Shown: positions 1-9,657, counted from the first letter of the stretch. The stretch is 64,000 nt of DNA from Roseobacter litoralis Och 149 (GCF_000154785.2 NC_015730.1:2232001-2296000), one strand, 5' to 3'. Notes: generated by a model from the letters alone, not told the origin. Translations and numbers: made by a program.

Positions 1-764
1 ACGATGTATTCGGCATATTCCTGCGCTTCGGCTTGCGTGTCGCGCACGATCACATGTACCCGCAACCCGTAATCCAGCGTCCTGCCCCGCGCGGCCGCGC
101 GATCATGCACCGCCCGCATTCTGTCTGCCAGAGCATCTTTCGGCTCCGGCCACATCAGGTAGACGTCGCAATATTCAGCGCATAAATCCAGCGCATCCGG
201 GGAATAGCCCCCGAAATACAAGAGCGGCCCGCCCGTCTGATAGGGTTTGACCGGATCGGTGGTCAGGCCAGAAAAATTGTAGACTTCACCGGCATGGTCA
301 ATCTGATCCCGGATCCAGGCCTGTTTGAGGATCTGCACGACCTCACGCGATCTTTGATAGCGATAGGAGCTGGGTTCTTTCTGGCCCGGAAAGTCAGATG
401 AGATGATATTGACCGTCAAGCGGCCCTTCAGCATGTGGTCAAGCGTGGCGAGGGTGCGCGCGAGCATGATCGGCTGCATCTCGCCACAGCGCACCGCCGC
501 CAGCAGATTGATGTTTTGGGTGATCGGCGCGCATCCGGCCACAAAGCTCAGCGTGTCCTGACCGACCTGATAGGAGGAGGGGCACAGGATGTTGCGAAAC
601 CCCTGCGCCTCTGCTGTCTTGACGATGTCCGAACAATGCGCCCAGCTGGAGCGCAAATCGCCGTCCGGCACACCCAGAAACTGATAATCATCCGAGCAAA
701 GTGCGGAGAACCACGACACTTCTGCAGCCATCAGGTCGGCGGATGTTATCGGTACAACGGTCAT
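1..764 (-). CDS. LLM-class flavin-dependent monooxygenase (3' part cut by window edge)
   Basis: The frame opens at ATG 762-764 and runs without a stop to the left edge, giving about 254 residues of a bacterial-luciferase-like (SsuD/NtaA type) monooxygenase. Family-typical stretches are TVNIISSDFPGQKEPSSYRY and YFGGYSPDALDLCAEYCDVY, which belong to the TIM-barrel of reduced-flavin-dependent enzymes; the C-terminal third is missing. The family usually oxidises sulfonates, nitrilotriacetate-like compounds or other small organics with FMNH2 and O2. The substrate cannot be read here. It is divergent from a GntR regulator and a Gfo/Idh oxidoreductase, so the three probably form one catabolic locus. 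Confident for the family, not for the substrate. Confidence 0.85.
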   Translation of the reverse strand, partial: MTVVPITSADLMAAEVSWFSALCSDDYQFLGVPDGDLRSSWAHCSDIVKTAEAQGFRNILCPSSYQVGQDTLSFVAGCAPITQNINLLAAVRCGEMQPIMLARTLATLDHMLKGRLTVNIISSDFPGQKEPSSYRYQRSREVVQILKQAWIRDQIDHAGEVYNFSGLTTDPVKPYQTGGPLLYFGGYSPDALDLCAEYCDVYLMWPEPKDALADRMRAVHDRAAARGRTLDYGLRVHVIVRDTQAEAQEYAEYI

Positions 765-813
765 CTTTGCACTCTCTGAAGCGTGTCGTATTTTCCTTGA
801 ATAGCACTGCAAA

Positions 814-832
814 ATATGTAGATCAATCATAT
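814..832. promoter_or_regulatory. Candidate operator in divergent intergenic region
   Basis: The short AT-rich gap between the monooxygenase and the GntR gene contains the inverted repeat ATATG-N9-CATAT. A dyad midway between divergent genes, one of them a GntR/HutC regulator, is a plausible autoregulatory operator. No strong promoter hexamers are obvious, and the assignment is inference from position and symmetry. Confidence 0.3.
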
Positions 833-852
833 ATCAATTTTAACTCACCCCA

Positions 853-1569
853 GTGGTCCGTTTGAAAAACCCAAGCGATACGCGCGGCGCTTTGCCCAAA
901 TACATCCAGCTTAGCGAACTCATTATTCGCGAGATTGATGCTGGTCGTTTGCTGGACGCAGAACGCCTGCCCCCCGAACGCGAAATGGCGCGCAGCTATG
1001 GCGTCTCCATCGGCACGCTGCGCAAGGCGCTCGCGGAACTGCATGACAAAGGATTGTTGGAACGCGTTCAGGGGTCTGGCAACTACATCCGCAAAGGCCA
1101 CAATCCATGCGGTGTATATGCCATGTTTCGTCTGGAACTGCCGGCCGGCGGCGGGCTGCCAACTGCGCGCGTACTATCAATGGCGGTCATGGAAAAACCC
1201 ACCACTCTGCCCCGGTTTGGGCGTTCGGAAAAGGCCACGCGCATCAGACGTCTGCGCTTCCTGAACGACATCGCAATCGCCGTCGAAGAGATCTGGCTGG
1301 ATGCGGCGGTTGGTACATTGAACGCGAATGCAGTTTCTGATTCCCTGTATCAAACCTACTTGAAACAGCTCAATCTATGGATAACCCGCGCCGAAGACCG
1401 GGTATCAATTGGCAGTTTTCCGAATTGGACACCTTGCGATTTTGCCCGCATGGATCATGCCTGCGGATATATCGAGCGTTTTGGCTGGTCGGATGAACAC
1501 AAACCGGTCGAATTCTCGCGCATATGGTTTGACCCGGACCGCGCTGTATATGTGCAGCGCTTGAAATAA
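853..1569 (+). CDS. GntR family (HutC/UTRA type) transcriptional regulator
   Basis: A 238-residue protein with an N-terminal GntR winged helix (about residues 14-80, with LPPEREMARSYGVSIGTLRK and a GLLERVQGSGNYI wing) and a C-terminal UTRA-like effector domain. HutC-subfamily members are typically repressors released by a small-molecule ligand. It starts at GTG 853 without a clear Shine-Dalgarno sequence, and TTG 862 is an alternative. It lies 11 bases before the Gfo/Idh gene, so the two are probably co-transcribed, and it is divergent from the flavin monooxygenase, its likely target. Confidence 0.85.
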   Translation: MVRLKNPSDTRGALPKYIQLSELIIREIDAGRLLDAERLPPEREMARSYGVSIGTLRKALAELHDKGLLERVQGSGNYIRKGHNPCGVYAMFRLELPAGGGLPTARVLSMAVMEKPTTLPRFGRSEKATRIRRLRFLNDIAIAVEEIWLDAAVGTLNANAVSDSLYQTYLKQLNLWITRAEDRVSIGSFPNWTPCDFARMDHACGYIERFGWSDEHKPVEFSRIWFDPDRAVYVQRLK

Positions 1570-1580
1570 GGAAATGCCCG

Positions 1581-2681
1581 ATGACCCAATTGGTAAGATA
1601 CGGCATCATTGGCTGCGGCATGATGGGACAGGAACACCTGCGAAATATCGCTCTGTTAAACGGCGCATGCGTCAGCGCGATTTTTGAACCAGATGCAGCA
1701 ATGCGCCAAACGGCCAAAGACATCGAACCGCAGGCTGCCTTTTTTCCGTCCGTCAACGCCATGCTGGGGTCAGCCGATATTGACTGCCTCGTTATTGCAA
1801 GCCCCAATTACTGCCACGCCGATCAGATCGTCGAAATCGCCGCCATGCGCCCCCTGCCCCTTCTTGTTGAAAAACCCCTGCTGACTGACCCCACCGATAT
1901 CGCGCGGCTGACGCAAACGGCAGAACGTTACCCAGCCCCCATCTGGGTCGCGATGGAGTATCGCTACATGCCGCCGATCGCACGTTTGCTGGAGCGTGCC
2001 GAGACCGTGACCGGTGGCATAAAGATGCTGAGCCTGCGCGAACACCGGTTTCCCTTTCTGCAAAAGGTGGGCGACTGGAACCGGTTCAATGCCAACACGG
2101 GCGGCACATTCGTAGAAAAGTGCTGCCATTTCTTTGATCTGATGCGGTTGATCTTGCGGCGCAATCCCGTGCGCGTCATGGCAAGTGCTGCGCAATCCGT
2201 AAACCATCTGGACGAGCACTATGACGGCAAAACCCCCGACATTATTGACAATGGATATGTCATTGTCGACTTCGATGGCGGCGCACGGGCGATGCTGGAA
2301 CTCTGTATGTTTGCGGATGGCGCGAGATATCAGGAAACCATTTCAGCCGTCGGGCCGGACGGGAAAATCGAAGCTTTCGTGCCAGGGCCGACGCGTTTCT
2401 GGCCCGGTGATCTGGGCGCGCCCCCCGTCCCCCTGATCGAAATCAGCCCCCGCCTGTCAAAACAGATCAAAGTGCATGAAATACCTGTCGATCCGGTGCT
2501 GCTCAAAGCGGGGGATCACAATGGGGCCACCTATTTTCAGCATCAAAAGTTCATGGCGCTTGTGCAGGGCAGCAACACAAAAACGGAGGTGTCCTTTAGC
2601 GATGGCCTGTGGGCTGTGCGCATGGGGATGGCCGCGCAGCGCTCTGCGTCAACCGGGCAAGCTGTCACCCTTGAGGGCTGA
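1581..2681 (+). CDS. Gfo/Idh/MocA family NAD(P)-dependent oxidoreductase
   Basis: A 366-residue protein with an N-terminal Rossmann fold (YGIIGCGMMGQEHLRN, residues 7-22), a VEKPL segment typical of the family's nucleotide/substrate interface, and a C-terminal alpha/beta domain. The family oxidises or reduces sugars, inositols and related polyols. AGGAAATG lies just upstream of the ATG. It follows the GntR gene by 11 bases and precedes a good terminator, so it ends this short operon. The substrate is not evident. Confidence 0.88.
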   Translation: MTQLVRYGIIGCGMMGQEHLRNIALLNGACVSAIFEPDAAMRQTAKDIEPQAAFFPSVNAMLGSADIDCLVIASPNYCHADQIVEIAAMRPLPLLVEKPLLTDPTDIARLTQTAERYPAPIWVAMEYRYMPPIARLLERAETVTGGIKMLSLREHRFPFLQKVGDWNRFNANTGGTFVEKCCHFFDLMRLILRRNPVRVMASAAQSVNHLDEHYDGKTPDIIDNGYVIVDFDGGARAMLELCMFADGARYQETISAVGPDGKIEAFVPGPTRFWPGDLGAPPVPLIEISPRLSKQIKVHEIPVDPVLLKAGDHNGATYFQHQKFMALVQGSNTKTEVSFSDGLWAVRMGMAAQRSASTGQAVTLEG

Positions 2682-2755
2682 GCTTTCTGTGGAGATGCAC
2701 CTACGGGGTGCACCTCTTCGCCAAGTCGCGGGTATCGATGTCATCCGAACAACAG

Positions 2756-2790
2756 CGGACGGATGACCCTTTCCCGTCCGTTGCGTTTTT
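2756..2790 (+). terminator. Rho-independent terminator after Gfo/Idh gene
   Basis: Stem CGGACGG (2756-2762) pairs with CCGTCCG (2774-2780) across an 11-base loop and is followed by TTGCGTTTTT. It is placed to stop rightward transcription before the convergent copper operon. Confidence 0.75.
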
Positions 2791-2834
2791 CAATACATGA
2801 CCAATCGCTGTGCGCTGCGAACAGAAACAACGCC

Positions 2835-3296
2835 TCAGCCGTGGCGCGCAAAGACCTCGGTCCTACCGTTGCGCAGCACCAGCAGCGTGTCATAGGCGTC
2901 GCGCTGGTTGCCCATCTCCATCCCCGGTGAGCCAAGCGGCATGCCGGGCACCGTCAGTCCAAGCGCATCGGGGCGCTGTGACAACATCCGTTGAACGTCA
3001 GTGCCCGGCACATGGCCCTCGATGAAATAGCCCGCGATAAAGGCCGTGTGGCAGGAACTCAGCTCCGGTGTGACACCTGCGCGGGCCTTCATCGACCAGA
3101 GCGTTTCCTGATCGACATCACGGGTCTCAACCTCAAACCCTGCTTGGGTCATATGCTCGACCCAGGCGGTGCAACATCCACAGGTCGGTGATTTGAAAAC
3201 CTCAATCCGGGCCGACATCGCACGTGCCGGAGAGGCGAGCATCCCGGCCCCAAGGCCGGAGGCGAGACTGGAAAAGATAAAGCGTCTGCGGTTCAT
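2835..3296 (-). CDS. DUF411 metal-binding exported protein
   Basis: A 153-residue protein of the DUF411 family, often found in copper and silver resistance clusters. MNRRRFIFSS at the N-terminus resembles a twin-arginine signal followed by a hydrophobic stretch and an ARA cleavage motif (about residue 26). The Cys cluster PTCGCC (Cys39, 41, 42), HTAFIAGYFIEGHVP and the Met-rich MPLGSPGMEMG are the expected family features and plausible Cu ligands. The start at 3296 is chosen because the longer frame lacks family similarity and this ATG opens the signal peptide. It lies 38 bases behind the multicopper oxidase, in the same direction. Confidence 0.88.
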   Translation of the reverse strand: MNRRRFIFSSLASGLGAGMLASPARAMSARIEVFKSPTCGCCTAWVEHMTQAGFEVETRDVDQETLWSMKARAGVTPELSSCHTAFIAGYFIEGHVPGTDVQRMLSQRPDALGLTVPGMPLGSPGMEMGNQRDAYDTLLVLRNGRTEVFARHG

Positions 3297-3334
3297 TTTA
3301 TATCTCCTGATAGGTAAGTTTGTCAGATGGCGCG

Positions 3335-4723
3335 TCACAGGACACGCAGCCAGGTCATCATCCCGCCCGCGGAATGCTCCAGCATATGGCAATGCAGCAG
3401 CCAATCGCCTGGATTGTCCGCGACAAACGCGATTTCCGCCGTCTCGCCCCGGTTCATCAGCAACGTATCCCGAAGCGGACCCAAAGCGCCATCGCGGCCA
3501 ATCTGCCTGAAATGATGCCCGTGCAGATGAATCCCATGCTGCCAGCGGGTGTCGTTGGTCATCGCAATCCGCACCGTCTCACCACGGTTTGCCTCGATCA
3601 GGGGGGTGTCACCCATATCGGCCATGCCGTTAAACGCCCAGACCTTTCCGGCAGCGATCATCTCGCGCATCTCCATCATTTGACCGCCCATCATCGCGCC
3701 CGCCATGCCGCCCATGGCCCCGCCCTCCATCAGCAAATCAGCGCGCCGCGCGCTCTCCAGCGGGCCGAGTGCAGGCACCGGGTTTGGGGGTAAGGCATCA
3801 GGGGCGGTCATGCGGGTTTCCCGCGCAGCACGGGTGACCCGGAAACCCGCGATGGCATAGCCGCCATCGCGCTCAAAACTGACGAGAAAGGCTTCTTCCC
3901 CCTCACCAGCCACCACATCAACGATGATGTCGGCGCGCTGTGCCGGGGCAAGGGTGAGTTCAGCCAGCGGCTGCGGAGCCTCAAGCGGCATCCCGTCCAG
4001 TGCGACCACCCAGCCCTCAAGACCGCGCGCCGCCAGCGTGAATATCCGCGCATTGGCCGTGTTGACAAGACGCAGCCGCATCCGGGCAAGACGCGGCACT
4101 GCGCGCGACCAGCCACCATCGCCGTTCACCGTGATCCAGTTGCCGATCCGGCCCGCATGGGACCAGTCACGCATGTTACCGAACCCTTCGGCGATCTGGG
4201 CGTCATCACTCAGACGCCAATCATCCAGCAGCAGCACCTCGTCCAGATCGACCTCGGGCGCGCCTGTCGCCTCATCCACGATCAGCGCGCCATAAAGGCC
4301 GCGGGCCATCTGCTCATAGGTGCGGTTATGCGGGTGATACCAATAGGTGCCCGCGTCCGGCAGCACGAAATCATACAGAAACGTCGCGCCCGGTTCCACC
4401 GCCGCTTGCGTCATGCCCGGCACCCCATCCATGGCGTTGTCGATCCGGATGCCGTGCCAGTGCACGGATGACGCCTGAGAGAGGTCATTTTGAAAGACCC
4501 TGCTGATGCGCTGTCCCTGTTGGGCGCGCAGGATCGGCCCCGGCACGGTGCCGTCATAACCCCATATCCGCGTTTCCGGATATTCAGCAGGCGCAAGCCG
4601 CGCGCTGCCTGTCCGCGCACGGAGCAGCGGCGCAGTCTCAGCCCCTGCGACGCTCGGCAGTGCTGCTGCCGCGGCGGCACTTAGAACCGATTGATGAAAC
4701 TGCCTGCGGGTGAACCCTGTCAT
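3335..4723 (-). CDS. Multicopper oxidase (CueO/CopA-like), Tat-exported
   Basis: A 462-residue periplasmic multicopper oxidase. The N-terminus carries a Tat motif (TRRQFHQS) and an Ala-rich hydrophobic segment. All copper-binding motifs are present: HWHG (88-91), WYHPH (128-132), HGIHLHGHHF (near 395-404) and HCHMLEHSAGGM near the C-terminus. The methionine-rich stretch MGGMAGAMMGGQMMEMREM resembles the Cu(I)-binding Met-rich insert of CueO. The likely role is oxidation of Cu(I) to less toxic Cu(II). Its ATG overlaps the stop of a small upstream frame (ATGA), which suggests translational coupling in a cueR-oxidase-DUF411 copper operon. Confidence 0.93.
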   Translation of the reverse strand: MTGFTRRQFHQSVLSAAAAAALPSVAGAETAPLLRARTGSARLAPAEYPETRIWGYDGTVPGPILRAQQGQRISRVFQNDLSQASSVHWHGIRIDNAMDGVPGMTQAAVEPGATFLYDFVLPDAGTYWYHPHNRTYEQMARGLYGALIVDEATGAPEVDLDEVLLLDDWRLSDDAQIAEGFGNMRDWSHAGRIGNWITVNGDGGWSRAVPRLARMRLRLVNTANARIFTLAARGLEGWVVALDGMPLEAPQPLAELTLAPAQRADIIVDVVAGEGEEAFLVSFERDGGYAIAGFRVTRAARETRMTAPDALPPNPVPALGPLESARRADLLMEGGAMGGMAGAMMGGQMMEMREMIAAGKVWAFNGMADMGDTPLIEANRGETVRIAMTNDTRWQHGIHLHGHHFRQIGRDGALGPLRDTLLMNRGETAEIAFVADNPGDWLLHCHMLEHSAGGMMTWLRVL

Positions 4724-4846
4724 GACGCGTCTCCTGATGTGTGACGTGCCGCCCCCAGGGGTGGCAAAATAGGTGGTGTCGATGCGCCGGGGCTTTTGCG
4801 CGGCGGTGACGTCACGGTGGTGAGCGTCACTGTTTTGCGCCCGCCA

Positions 4847-5011
4847 TCACTCAACGGGCGCAAAGACGCGTGCACCAGCACCGCACCATGGTGATGCGCA
4901 TCGGGCCATCTGCGCCCCGTCCGCAGGAGTGGTCCCTGACTTCTGGGCATGTTCCAAGGCCGCACCGCTTAAAAACGGTACTGCGATGGCAAGGCGCAGA
5001 GGTGATTTCAT
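4847..5011 (-). CDS. Small putative exported protein, possibly frameshifted
   Basis: ATG 5009-5011 has a good Shine-Dalgarno sequence (AGGGAGAGAGCC) and opens MKSPLRLAIAVPFLSGAALE, a signal-like N-terminus, but this frame ends after 54 residues. A second frame continues with DAHHHGAVLVHASLRPLSDG and its stop overlaps the oxidase start codon, as expected for an intact operon gene. The simplest reading is one roughly 95-residue exported histidine-containing protein broken by a single-base frameshift. A 7-1-7 palindrome (CCGGTGC-N-GCACCGG, 5032-5046) lies just upstream. I do not recognise a family. Confidence 0.4.
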   Translation of the reverse strand: MKSPLRLAIAVPFLSGAALEHAQKSGTTPADGAQMARCASPWCGAGARVFAPVE

Positions 5012-5136
5012 GGCTCTCTCCCTTGACAGATCCGGTGCTGCACCGGTGGCACGCAATGCTTGGCTATTGGCACGCGTTGCCTCCCCCTCCGGCGTAAAAA
5101 GGGAAGCGGTGCCAAGACATGTATCGGATGCGACCA

Positions 5137-5538
5137 TCATGCAGTCACCACCTCACCACCAGCGAGATCGTTCAGGATCGGACAGTCGGGGCGGTCATCA
5201 CCGTGACAGCGCGTGACAAGCGTTTCCAGCGTGGATTTCATCGCCTCGAGTTCTTCGATCTTTTGCGCAATGCGCTCCAGATGCCGGGCAGCAACATCCT
5301 TTACGTCGGCGCTGGCGCGATCGCGGTCTTCATAAAGCGACAGAAGGGTTCGGCATTCCTCGATCGAGAAACCGAGCGAGCGGGACCGGCCAAGAAAGGC
5401 GAGCTTGTGCCCGTCCTGCTCGCTGAAATCGCGATATCCGTTGGCCCCGCGCGCTGGGTTCACAAGGCCGATGTCTTCGTAGTATCTGATGGTCTTTGTC
5501 GGCAATCCACTGACGCGCGACACGTCTCCGATATTCAT
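5137..5538 (-). CDS. cueR: Cu(I)-responsive MerR-family regulator CueR
   Basis: A 133-residue MerR protein: winged helix with [18 protein letters not shown], long dimerisation helix, and a C-terminal metal-binding loop CHGDDRPDC with Cys111 and Cys119. The spacing and position match the two Cu(I) ligands of E. coli CueR (112 and 120). The ATG at 5538 is chosen because AGGAGG lies 10 bases upstream; TTG at 5544 is an alternative. It activates copA and the oxidase genes by untwisting promoters with a 19-bp spacer, and such promoters are present in both directions next to it. Confidence 0.92.
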   Translation of the reverse strand: MNIGDVSRVSGLPTKTIRYYEDIGLVNPARGANGYRDFSEQDGHKLAFLGRSRSLGFSIEECRTLLSLYEDRDRASADVKDVAARHLERIAQKIEELEAMKSTLETLVTRCHGDDRPDCPILNDLAGGEVVTA

Positions 5539-5561
5539 GTGCAAGGCACCTCCTGAGCATT

Positions 5562-5592
5562 GGTGTACGGCTTCCAGCTACTGGAGAGTCAA
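5562..5592 (-). promoter_or_regulatory. CueR-type promoter/operator for cueR and the oxidase operon
   Basis: Read leftward: -35 TTGACT (5592-5587), a spacer of exactly 19 bp, and -10 TACACC (5567-5562). The dyad CTCTCC-N7-GGAAGCC sits inside it. A 19-bp spacer and an ACCTTCC-N7-GGAAGGT-like dyad are the hallmarks of CueR-controlled promoters. The expected transcript start is shortly before the cueR ATG, so cueR is probably self-regulated. Confidence 0.7.
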
Positions 5593-5606
5593 TAGCATAT
5601 TTGCCC

Positions 5607-5637
5607 TTGACCCTCCAGCAACTGGAAGCCCTATCTA
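5607..5637 (+). promoter_or_regulatory. CueR-type promoter/operator for copA
   Basis: Read rightward: -35 TTGACC (5607-5612), a 19-bp spacer (5613-5631), and -10 TATCTA (5632-5637). The dyad ACCCTCC-N7-GGAAGCC closely matches the E. coli CueR box. Because this promoter overlaps the most upstream in-frame start of copA, it also rules that start out. Confidence 0.82.
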
Positions 5638-5678
5638 TGGGTCGAGCAGAATATTCAATGAAAAGAAGGAGACCCACA

Positions 5679-8195
5679 GTGAAGGCCGAGCCCGGAGCTG
5701 CGCAGTCGCTGACACTGCCCATCCAAGGCATGAGCTGCGCCTCATGCGTGGGTCGCGTTGAGCGCGCGCTTAAGGCGGTTCGCGGTGTGTCGGCAGCCAG
5801 CGTGAACCTGGCCGCTGAGCGCGCGGACGTGCGGTTTGATGATGCGGTGGATCCAAGTGCGCTGGTAAAAGCCATCGAGAACTTGGGCTATCAGGTGCCC
5901 AGCCGCGCCCTGACGCTTAGCATTGACGGTATGAAATGCGCAAGCTGCGTGGGCGGTGTTGAGCGCGCACTTCTGGCGGTGCCGGGCGTCACGGCGGCGC
6001 ATGTGAACCTGGCGACAGAACGCGCGGTTGTTACCGGGGCGGCACCTGTGCAAGCTCTCATCGAAGCGGTCGCGCGCACCGGCAAGACCGCCCACGCGCT
6101 GAGCCGCGAAACGCCACCCGTCGATCAGGTCGCCAAGCGAGATGAAGAAGCCCGCAGCCTGAGAGGGCGCGTGGCTCTGGCCGCTCTGCTCACAGTGCCG
6201 GTCTTTGTGCTGGAAATGGGCAGCCATCTGGTGCCCGGCATGCACCATCTGATCATGACCAGCATCGGAATGCAGGCCAGTTGGCTGATCCAGTTCGCGC
6301 TGACCACCGCCGTGCTTTTGGGTCCGGGGCGCGGGTTTTACATCCACGGCCTGCCCGCGCTGATCAAAGGGGCGCCGGACATGAACAGCCTTGTGGCAGT
6401 GGGCACGGCTGCAGCCTACCTGTTTTCCGTAATCGCCACCTTTGCGCCGGGTCTTTTGCCGGCTGGCACGGTGCACGTCTATTTCGAAGCGGCTGCGGTG
6501 ATCGTAACGCTGATCCTCGTGGGGCGATGGATGGAGGCGCGGGCCAAGGGACGCACGTCGCAGGCCATCCAGCGGCTCGTACGGCTCGCCCCGAAAACGG
6601 CGCGTGTCCGCCGCGGCACCGAAACGCTGGATATAGACGTCGCGCAGGTCGTCATCGGCGATGTTATCGAGGTGCAGCCGGGGGCGCGACTGCCTGTGGA
6701 CGGCGCGGTGCTGGAGGGCAGCAGCTATGTCGATGAAAGCATGATCACCGGCGAACCCGTGCCCGTCGCCAAAGCGGCAGGCGCACATGTTGTTGGCGGC
6801 ACGATCAACCAAACCGGGCATTTCGTGTTCCGGGCGACAGCTGTGGGCCGCGACACGATGCTTGCCCAGATCATTCGCATGGTCGAAGACGCACAGGACG
6901 GCAAACTGCCGATACAGGCGCTGGTTGACAAGGTGACGATGTATTTCGTCCCGGCTGTGATTGCCCTCGCGGTCCTGACTTTTGGTGTCTGGCTGCTCTT
7001 TGGCCCTGAACCTGCGCTGAGCTTTGGCTTGATCAACGCGGTGGCGGTTCTGATCATCGCCTGTCCCTGCGCCATGGGGTTGGCGACGCCGACCTCGATC
7101 ATGGTTGGCACGGGGCGCGGGGCGGAGATGGGCGTTCTGTTTCGCAAGGGCGAAGCCTTGCAGGCGCTGTCGGATGTGCAGGTTGTCGGCTTTGACAAGA
7201 CCGGCACATTGACCGAAGGCGCCCCGCGGATGACGGACCTGCATGTGGCAGAAGGCTTTGAGCGCAGGCAGGTGCTGGCGCGGATTGCCGCTGTGGAGGC
7301 GAAATCCGAACATCCCATCGCACGCGCCATTGTCGCGGCAGCTGACAGCGAGGGCTGCGACCTGCCTGAGGTGTCCGGGTTCCAAAGCCTCACCGGCATG
7401 GGCGTCAGCGCCCGCGCCAGTGGCACGCCAGTCGAGATCGGTGCCGCGCGCTATATGGCGCAGCTTGGCCATTGCGTGGCGCAGTTTGCTGAAGCGGCGG
7501 AGCGGCTGGCGGCGGATGGAAAGTCGCCATTCTACGCCGCCATCGACGGCCGTCTCGCGGCGATCATCGCCGTCTCTGATCCGATCAAGGACACCACCCC
7601 GGCAGCCATCGCCGCGCTCCATGCGCTGGGGCTGAAAGTGGCCATGATCACCGGTGACAACCAGCACACAGCCGACGCCATCGCACGGCGGCTCGGCATT
7701 GACGAGGTCGTCGCCGACGTGCTGCCCGAAGGCAAGGTTGCGGCCATACGTGCCCTGAAATCACGCCACGGGCGTTTGGCCTTTGTCGGCGATGGCATCA
7801 ATGACGCGCCCGCACTGGCGGAGGCCGACGTGGGGTTGGCGATCGGCACCGGCACCGATGTCGCCATCGAAGCGGCGGATGTGGTGCTGATGTCGGGCGC
7901 GCTTGGCGGCGTGGTCAAGGCCATCGCATTTTCGGCGGCCACGATCCGCAACATCCGGCAAAACCTGTTCTGGGCCTTTGCCTATAACACCGCGTTGTTG
8001 CCAGTCGCTGCGGGCGCGCTGTACCCGGCATTCGGCATCCTGCTGTCTCCTATGTTCGCGGCGGGAGCAATGGCTCTCAGTTCGGTTTTCGTGCTTGCCA
8101 ACGCGCTCCGCCTGCGCAGATGGGCGCCACCAAACCCAGACCAAAGCACAACCGAAAGCGCACAGACGGGGCTGCGGGCAGTGCCTGTTCAATGA
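5679..8195 (+). CDS. copA: Copper-exporting P1B-type ATPase CopA
   Basis: An 838-residue P-type ATPase. It has two N-terminal heavy-metal-associated domains (GMSCASC with Cys20/23, GMKCASC with Cys87/90), the transmembrane CPC motif in [15 protein letters not shown] (about 460), phosphorylation motif DKTGTLTEG (about 505), SEHPIA (about 542) and [10 protein letters not shown] (about 703). These define the Cu(I)-exporting P1B-1 class in the inner membrane. GTG 5679 is taken as start because AAGGAG lies 9-14 bases upstream and the longer in-frame starts fall inside or just after the CueR promoter. The partner system is the adjacent oxidase operon. Confidence 0.93.
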   Translation: MKAEPGAAQSLTLPIQGMSCASCVGRVERALKAVRGVSAASVNLAAERADVRFDDAVDPSALVKAIENLGYQVPSRALTLSIDGMKCASCVGGVERALLAVPGVTAAHVNLATERAVVTGAAPVQALIEAVARTGKTAHALSRETPPVDQVAKRDEEARSLRGRVALAALLTVPVFVLEMGSHLVPGMHHLIMTSIGMQASWLIQFALTTAVLLGPGRGFYIHGLPALIKGAPDMNSLVAVGTAAAYLFSVIATFAPGLLPAGTVHVYFEAAAVIVTLILVGRWMEARAKGRTSQAIQRLVRLAPKTARVRRGTETLDIDVAQVVIGDVIEVQPGARLPVDGAVLEGSSYVDESMITGEPVPVAKAAGAHVVGGTINQTGHFVFRATAVGRDTMLAQIIRMVEDAQDGKLPIQALVDKVTMYFVPAVIALAVLTFGVWLLFGPEPALSFGLINAVAVLIIACPCAMGLATPTSIMVGTGRGAEMGVLFRKGEALQALSDVQVVGFDKTGTLTEGAPRMTDLHVAEGFERRQVLARIAAVEAKSEHPIARAIVAAADSEGCDLPEVSGFQSLTGMGVSARASGTPVEIGAARYMAQLGHCVAQFAEAAERLAADGKSPFYAAIDGRLAAIIAVSDPIKDTTPAAIAALHALGLKVAMITGDNQHTADAIARRLGIDEVVADVLPEGKVAAIRALKSRHGRLAFVGDGINDAPALAEADVGLAIGTGTDVAIEAADVVLMSGALGGVVKAIAFSAATIRNIRQNLFWAFAYNTALLPVAAGALYPAFGILLSPMFAAGAMALSSVFVLANALRLRRWAPPNPDQSTTESAQTGLRAVPVQ

Positions 8196-9657
8196 CAATA
8201 TGGCTGGATCGTACTGGGGCGGCAGGGTTGCGCTTTCGCCCGAGGCCAAGCCCCACTCAAGACCGACCGTAGTCGCCGAAACGGGCATGCGGCGGAGCTA
8301 TCCAAAACCAAACCTGCACGGCCTGCCATGGTGCCCCTCGGAAGAAGGAGGCAGACCGGCGGACGCCCGTACCAGACGGCGAGCCGCGCCCCCTGCATTA
8401 TGTGCCGCGCAGAATACCCGGCACGACGCAAACAGTTCAAAAGGCAGGCACGGCGAATAGTTTTTTTTCAAATATTGTCAGTATGTTGAGCACCCATTTC
8501 GACCACATAGAAATAATGGACCTGCCGCGCCCCTGTTCTGGCGTTCACATCCGGGACAGGCACGTCATCAAGACAGCCAAATCCGAGATGCCGGTAGCGT
8601 GGATTGCCGCGCATTTCCAATTGCACAAGAAAGTGCTGGTTGGGCGGCGGTGTTCTATCTGCAACGCTCCAGCGGATCACGCGCCCATGGGGGCAGAGCG
8701 AGGTCCGTCGGTTTTTATACGTCGCGGTCATACCATGTGATGAAGGTTCCAGGCTTGGCGGCCTGATAGTCGGCCCTTTATTCCTCAGTCATCCGGTTTG
8801 CGCCGGGCTGGATGTTCTCGGCCGTGGACGACATCCTCTTGCGCCGGCGCACGCCGTTGAACACCGCAGCCCCGACAACGGTGTTCGTGAACATCGCGAT
8901 CCGATCAAAAGCCCACGCAGCCGAAGCATTAAAATTGATCGATAGTTTCTTTTCCTCTTTGGCTGCACACCAGTCTCTGATCGGCAAGCAACATATACAG
9001 GCAGGCGGCGACTAGAACGCTGATCATAAGCAGCGCAAAAATTGCCCAACCGGTGACGGCAATTTGCGTGCCGTCTGTCAGAAGAACAACTGCCAGCATT
9101 CTGCCGGACACCGCGAGCGACGGTAAGCGGCTTCCATCGCGTTTGAAAGTCCGCGTGCAACCCAACCAGTCGAATTGGTTTCGCTTGCTTCGAATGTCGA
9201 TTTCGGGCCCTGCTCTAAGGCAGTCATTATGTGCTGTGTTCACAAATCGAAAAAACCGCCTCCTAGCGCTGCGCCCGATTTGGGAGATTGGCATCAGAGG
9301 CCTTGGCGTGTCTTCGTGTTCCTTGGGACGCGCATTCAAACCAAGGCGTCCAAGCAAGAAAATGGCAGAACATCCTCGCGCTATCCCCACGAACAACTGC
9401 CAGCAGATTACTCTTCACCAACCAGAGGTCAAAGGTGCGGATTTCAGCCGGATCAAAAATATGGCGGCACAAGCCTCCGCCAGCGCGCGCGTGACGGCAT
9501 GTCGACGTAAGTTCCTCAGTTTCAATTTGTTTTACTAGAAAGCCTGATCGGTTGCCCCAACCATACCCCGCCCTGCTCAAGCGAGGTTACCTGACAAGAA
9601 TAATTGGCTCCCTTCACCACTGCATTAAAACGACTTTGGGCAACCGTCATCCGCACC
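8196..9657. other. Long stretch without a recognisable gene
   Basis: About 1.46 kb between copA and the gbpR stop. Several frames of 60-155 codons overlap one another on both strands and none resembles a known family. The best candidate is a leftward frame at 8929-9099 with one hydrophobic segment (WAIFALLMISVLVAACLYML), but it lacks a convincing start signal. The region may hold decayed genes; I see no repeats or RNA genes in it. Confidence 0.5.

Noticed and set aside
5032..5046. CCGGTGC-N-GCACCGG palindrome as a third CueR box
   Set aside because: A 19-bp spacer can be drawn around it, but the dyad is off-centre and lacks the CTCC/GGAAG half-sites of the two real boxes.
5601..5678. Longer start of copA at TTG 5601 or ATG 5658
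   Set aside because: TTG 5601 lies upstream of the -35 element of the copA promoter, and ATG 5658 has no ribosome site; GTG 5679 follows AAGGAG.
5742..7667. 641-codon leftward frame opposite copA
   Set aside because: Shadow frame of copA with biased His/Arg/Gly composition and no family similarity.
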